A stretch of DNA of 64,000 nt. Source: Chrysophaeum taylorii. Taxonomy: Eukaryota > Sar > Pelagophyceae > Pelagomonadales > Pelagomonadaceae. The notes beneath the pieces are model-generated. The model did not search any database, had not been told where the DNA came from, and saw only the letters and a list, made by a program, of their open reading frames with translations. Of this stretch, positions 58,971 to 64,000 are shown piece after piece (the stretch's first letter is position 1; each line of letters opens with the position of its first letter). The position numbers and the translations under genes are program-made. Location: contig JAQMWT010000320.1 in NCBI GenBank assembly GCA_029834535.1, positions 62,001 to 126,000 of the forward strand, read 5' to 3'.

Positions 58971-59157
58971 CGGTTCTTATTATTAAACTAGTAGTGTCTG
59001 GTTCTTGTTATCTCGACTTTACACCTAGCGCAACCCGAATTAATAATATGAATAAATTGTTACCGCGTTGCAGTTTGATGAGTAATAATCAGAGTTTCCA
59101 AGAATCTGCGCGATGGTGTTCTCAAAACCAAGCATCTTCTCGGCAGCGTGGTAAACC

Positions 59158-59345
59158 GTTGACCTCAAATGAAATAGATTCTGTTGGGGATGTGGTGTCT
59201 TTCCGAGTATGGGACTTGAAGATTTCGCCGGTATCCATGGCGATTCAAACCGTTGATCTCAAATAAATAGATTCTGTTGGGGATGTGGTGTCATTCCGAA
59301 TATGGGACTTGAAGTTTTAGCCGGTATCCATGGCCATGCCTTGCC
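59158..59345. repeat. Tandem duplication, ~93-base period
   Basis: Two copies of a segment beginning GTTGACCTCAAAT and containing ATAGATTCTGTTGGGGATGT and GGTATCCATGGC lie head to tail, with about 10 percent difference. The second copy ends about 200 bases before the start of the next gene. Confidence 0.88.
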
Positions 59346-59547
59346 CAGGACCCTTGAAAACCAGCAGCAGCGCAAAATTAAGACACCATCTTCTCCATCT
59401 CTCATCGACGTACGCCGCAAGAGGTCGGTCGCTGGAGTGTTTGTGTTTGATTATTTATCCAACCAAGGAGGAGCCAATTCGCCCGTCGCGGTACGTCCTT
59501 TCTCCTGTGGGTGGGTGGGTGGTGGTGCTCCACCTCGACGCAGCAGC

Positions 59548-61897
59548 ATGAAACAAGGGAGTGTGGTGGCCACGTTGGTAATCTTCAGCGTGGTGGTGCT
59601 CCTGCTTACTACTACTACTACGACGAACCAGAGCGCCCGCCGACGAGATGAATCGAGCGAAGTGGCAAGACGACTCCAGACGCTCGACGCTGGACCCGAA
59701 CAGCTGACGCTCTCCAAAACGATCGCCGGCGAGGCCCCCGGGACGTCGATAGAGTGGATAGGTTCGAACGTGACCGCGTTCCGGTGCAACGACGTCGACT
59801 TCACGGGGCCGGTCCAGGTGCTGCACGAGGAGCCGATTGATGATAATTTTATCGAATTGGTGTTTTTTTCCTTCGCCGGCAACGAAACGATGGGTTTTTA
59901 CCGGATGGACAACTACGACACCACCATCAACCCGTTCTTCGCGACACGCGGGCAGGCCGACCGGGTGAATGCGGCGGGTATGTACAAGGATACGGATCGC
60001 AACGGGAGCAACTACCCCTTGGCGGTGCGTATGCGTATGCGTACACACAACAGTAATATCTCGACGTCCGTCCGTCCGTCTCAGGCGTTTTTGTTCAACG
60101 AGAACGAGGACGCCTCCAGCGACGACGAGTTTTCGAACGAAGTATTTCTGTGCCGGTTCGACGCGATCCACGCCGAGTGCTTCGACGAGAAACTCGAGCG
60201 GATCGGCAAGAGTTCGATCCCGTTTCTCGGATTTGTCTTCGAGAACGCGTTCGTTTATTTTTCGTCGGCGTTTTAATAAAAAATTTCGTTTCAAAAAAAA
60301 TAAAGAATGTCGCAGGTATTTTTACGCGAACGGAATCGGCAACCAGGACAACGGGTTGAGCCGGCCGCTCTTTATAGCGCGGAACGTGACGAACGACTCG
60401 CCCGTGATGGACGACAGAAAATACTTTCTCCTCCGGACCCCGAACACGGCGATGAGGTGCGCGGATCTCACGGGGTTTGCGCAGGATTCTTGCTACGACG
60501 AGGACGGAAACCAGGTTCCGTGCGTTTCGGCCGCCGAGGCCAACGCCTCGGACACCGTCGACGCAGCACACGCCTTCTTGACTTGCCTCGCGAACAACGG
60601 CGTCGGAGTAATAGTGGTCGCGCTGGACGCCGAGCTCACGCCGTACGCGTTTTTGTGGATCGAGGGCGTCGACATCGTTGGGAGGAACGGCATCACGCAG
60701 ACGCCGCAGACCAGACTCGTGACCTCGGGCCAGTTCGCTGGAGAATACTGGTCGAGGCCAATCGTCCAACCCAACGGAAAAACCCTCGGCTCGTTTGGCG
60801 CCTGTTACGGCGTCAATTCTCCAGACAACGAAACGCGCAAAATCGGGACCCGCGTCTTCTGTTCGAGCAACAAGGGTCATGGCTTGTTCGAGATCGCCAT
60901 CCCCATCGAGGTCGGCTACTGCGAGGATTACTGGCTGCAAATCCAAACCGACGCCGACGGCGCCGACGGCAGCGGGACGGCGCCCTCGTGCAAGCGGTTC
61001 GCTCCGATCTGCGCCGAATGCGAAGCCAAGGGCAACAAGCCGCTGGTGGGCTTCGTCGCCGACTCGGACGTCACCACCAGAAACGACGGACTCAACTGCG
61101 ATCCGACGCTCTTCAACGTCCCCCGAATCGTCGAAGCGACAGCAGCGCCCAGCTTTTCCCCCGGCGTCGGCCCAAAGGGCGACCCCATCGTCGTCGACGA
61201 CCAAGGCCGCAGGACGCAGTTCTGGCTCCCTCTGGGCCAATGGATCTCCGTCTTCGAGCTCGATAACACGGAGATGTTCGTTCGCTGCTTTGGCAAGCCT
61301 GGAACGCACGCCCAGTGGATCGATGCCGTCGCCATCAAGGAGAACGGGATCCTCACCTTCAGTGCCGAGGTCCTTCACGGGGATCTCTTAGGCAAGGCAG
61401 CAGCAGCACCACCAGCCAAAGTCTCGAAAAACGACGACCGCAAGCTCGACTTCATGCGCGTATTTCTCGACGACGACGCCGCCAGGGTCGACGTCGTCGG
61501 CACCTCTGCCAAGTCTAGAATCGGCTCGGTCAAGGTCACCGTCGGCAAGCACGACTACCCTATCCTCGACTCCCTCGGCGACTCGGCCACCGTCTCTACC
61601 AACGCTTTTTCGCTGCGCATCTTCACCATGCCTGCTCGAAAATACCTGGACGAATTCGAGGCGGCCACCTACACGCACATCGACTTCGACTTTATCACTG
61701 TCCGGGACAAACATTCCTCCTCGGGGCTGCTCGCAGACTTCATGTTTGGCCGAAACACCCTCGACCCCCTTCTCAAAGCCCAGTACCTCACAAAGCCCGC
61801 CAAACTCGCCGACACCTCCTCGGACTACCCCCTCGACCCCCCGGCTGTCCTCGCCGGCAAGACCGACGTCCTCTACTCCGTCGTACCACCACCTTAG
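59548..61897 (+). CDS. Signal-anchored cysteine-rich protein of unknown family
   Basis: Start ATG at 59548 (MKQGSVVATLVIFSVVVLLL), giving a signal peptide or anchor; the longer frame upstream crosses repeat DNA and is rejected. A 60-nt intron at 60025-60084 (GTGCGT...GTCTCAG) is a multiple of three and is read through in the open frame. A second intron ends at 60315 (ATGTCGCAG) and shifts the frame; its donor is GTTCGT at 60249 or GTTTTA at 60270. The product is about 720 residues and lumenal or extracellular, with N-glycosylation sequons and a Cys-rich middle (CEDYW, CKRFAPICAECEAKG). The second half is beta-rich (DFMRVFLDDDAARVDVVG). It ends without a C-terminal membrane helix. I recognise no family. 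Confidence 0.72.
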
Positions 61898-64000
61898 CTC
61901 TTTATTTATCCGGGTTTTGTCGTCGTCGTCGTCGTAATCGAGTGTGTGACTCCCCTCCTAAAATTTCGCTCTCAACGACTCCGCCACATCCTGACTTTAC
62001 TTACGTACACCACCGCTGGCTCGTTGAGCTTGCTTTCTTTCTTTTTCTCTCCGTGCATGTATGTATTCAGGGCGGTGTAGTAGTATAGTCTTCTGTTTCG
62101 TGAGCTGCCGTCGAGGTTCGCGCCTGGACGGACATACACTCTCTGTCTGTCTGTCTGTCTGTCTGACAAGGCCCTTCACTATCGCTTCTGGGTCCTTGCC
62201 ATGATAATTACAATATAAATATTTTTGCCACAACGAGGAATCGCAACAACAACAACTATAGACGCAGCCGTGGGGTGAACGCATCGCACACAACAGGTGT
62301 CAGAGGCAATAAATAAATAACGAGGGGGAGGACGAATCAAAGCAGGAAATGGAACTCTATTCTTCCTTCCGAGGCCTGCCTGCAGTGTCGCCACGACCGC
62401 CATCCTCGCCGTATTGCGTTTAGAGGAGGAGAAAACAAACCAAAGAAAACGAGAGGACGAGACGAGCAAAGCCCACAACGCAGACTGTTGCATTTCCTGC
62501 AGAGGCGGCACCCGACGAAAGCCCTAGCACGCAGCGGGTCATTCATTCATTCATTCATTCATTCGGATGCTGCGTGCAAAGCTTCGTGTGCGGTCGGTTG
62601 CCGGCGAGGTTCTTGCATTCCTTGTCGCGATGTTGATAACATGTGGTTGCCTTGCATTATCACGACATTTCGGCGCCTCGCCCTGACCATGTCCTTGCGA
62701 CATTTTGGCATTATGCTGCGACAGCCTTCTAGCGAAGAAGCTTTATTAACCTGACTTTCTTCATACCACAGTCTTCCGCGTGCTTTTTTTCTTCGTCGGC
62801 GTCCTTCCGTAATATTCCTTCGTCCCTTCGCCGATTTCCGTGCTCTTCTTTTGTCGCCCTTTCTGCTTCTTCTGCCTCTCTTGTGTCTTGCTCTTTTTCT
62901 TGCGTTGGTTCTTTCCTTGACCTCATTTCTCCTCTCCCTCGCCTCTCTGCTTCTGCCATCCCTCTTATTTTCGTGCTTCTCTCTCTCTGGTCTTTCTTTT
63001 TTATCTTCCTCTGCGATCATCCATTTTACAACTCGTTGACACTTCGAGGCTGTGCACGAAGCCTGCTTGAGAACAATTTCGTCGCCTCGAGCCTCTGTGG
63101 ACGCGTGCGAGAATCTACTTTTGCATCGAAAAAGTGGATCCAGCTCGAGAGACGCCGCTCGCCAATTACCAATCGCAGCATTGTCGCCCTCTCACACGCT
63201 GATTAATCCGCACCGTTGGTATCAAGCGCTAGTTAAATTAATACACGACCAACGATTCGCCACGGCCGCGCGTCACTTTTTATTGGATTCGCAAACGAAG
63301 TTCGTGATGCAGGCGCATCGGTCGACGCGCAGGCGGTGTGGCTCTTCGGCTCTTGGTTGACGGCTTCGAAAGCAGATCGTGCTGCCTAGTGCTGATTTGG
63401 CCATGGACACCAAAGTACCTGTGGTTTTTAGACCCGCGGGGACGGCTCCGAGCGACGACTCCGAAGAAGAACAAAAATCATAACTTTCCTGGACGGAGTC
63501 CCATAAGTAGAAGTTCGAATTTCTCTTTGGCGGCAGTTCGTTCGTTAATGCGCCCGAAATTCTTGGTGCTGCAAGCAGGGGACGACGGCCGTCACCAGCA
63601 GAACCAATGGTGAACGCATCATCGCGTACAACTCGCGGCGCGCTGGCACATCCAACGTCGGAGCGAGCTGGGCTGCCAACGAAATGAAATGAAATTGCTA
63701 ATTGGCGACACGCCATGTTTTTGAAAATGCCCTTTTAAATCACACGCTGTTTCGGGGTTGCATTGCGAGCAGAGCTGTGAATGCTCGAGCGTACGACGTC
63801 GTGACTCCGCAACTCGTGGTGGTCGTAGTAGGGCAAAGTCCGCGAAGGTTGGTGATGTTTACACCAACAGTGACCTCAAATACCTGCACTTATCCTAAAC
63901 AATCAATATCCGCGAGAAATTTTATATCGCGGGCCTTTGGTGGGTGGGTGGTCCACCAAAAGAAGGAGAGGAAAAAAAAAAAACGACGAAAGCAGCACGA
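61898..64000. other. Right end of window, no supported gene
   Basis: Contains (GTC)n at 61919-61935, (TGTC)n at 62143-62164, (ATTC)n at 62540-62566 and a 250-base pyrimidine-rich tract at 62760-63010. The tract gives a long basic KER-rich frame on the minus strand that is not accepted as a gene. No other domain is seen. Confidence 0.5.
62540..62566. repeat. (ATTC)n microsatellite
   Basis: Six ATTC units next to the start of a featureless right-hand region. Confidence 0.93.

Noticed and set aside
62559-63020. 153-codon basic KER-rich minus-strand frame with an ATG
   Set aside because: It coincides with a pyrimidine-rich tract on the plus strand; any frame through such DNA is open and charged, and no domain is seen.

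Overview
The window is nuclear DNA of a GC-rich, gene-dense eukaryotic microalga, most likely a photosynthetic stramenopile with a secondary plastid (pelagophyte-like; the lineage is inference). Three proteins carry N-termini that look like a heterokont signal peptide followed by a transit peptide: AAAFAP in the tandem ArsA protein, GFAFRP in the small membrane protein beside it, and ALQAP in the KEA-type antiporter. Genes are mostly intron-poor. The introns that can be read are very short (about 40-77 nt, GT...AG, often ending CGCGCAG). Intergenic gaps are tiny, and one gene pair overlaps at both ends. Coding repeats (poly-E, D, S, Q, P) and microsatellites are common. No rRNA, tRNA or CRISPR was recognised.

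Layout. 1-2.8 kb: a SET-domain histone methyltransferase running off the left edge, divergent from a secreted glycosyltransferase-like protein. 4.9-9.8 kb: a CAD-type alcohol dehydrogenase and a four-MBD copper ATPase. 10.6-11.5 kb: a solitary Helitron-like unit. 11.6-12.9 kb: a bacterial-type family II pyrophosphatase. 13.8-19.6 kb, minus strand: a multidomain lipid gene in which a fatty acyl-AMP ligase, an acyl carrier domain, an LPLAT/PlsC acyltransferase and a PAP2 phosphatase appear to sit in one spliced reading frame. 20.7-21.4 kb: a class I glutamine amidotransferase. 24.1-41.6 kb: the dense core. It holds a SHPRH/RAD5-like SNF2-RING protein, a KEA antiporter 2 nt from an AIG1-like GTPase, a DD3-3 homologue, a coiled-coil protein, a hidden spliced saposin-like gene whose start codon overlaps that of a phytanoyl-CoA dioxygenase-like gene, a CPBP/CAAX protease, a tandem plastid ArsA ATPase, a small plastid membrane protein and a RING-helical protein.

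41.6-59 kb is repeat-rich. It has an AT-richer multi-pass membrane gene, a decayed element-like gene region, and then about 8 kb (47.4-55.4 kb) of head-to-tail and inverted ~0.6-1 kb units. Each unit combines a decayed Pif1/Helitron-type helicase C-terminus, an AGTAAGTTCACCTGG minisatellite and a terminal CAGACAAACATCTGTC hairpin. 59.5-61.9 kb: a signal-anchored cysteine-rich protein of unknown family. The last 2.1 kb holds no recognisable gene.

The lipid gene stands out functionally: it could activate a fatty acid, hold it on an ACP, transfer it to a glycerolipid acceptor and dephosphorylate the product on one polypeptide. Several neighbours (ArsA, the small membrane protein, KEA) point to plastid membrane biology, but no operon-like logic is claimed for the rest.
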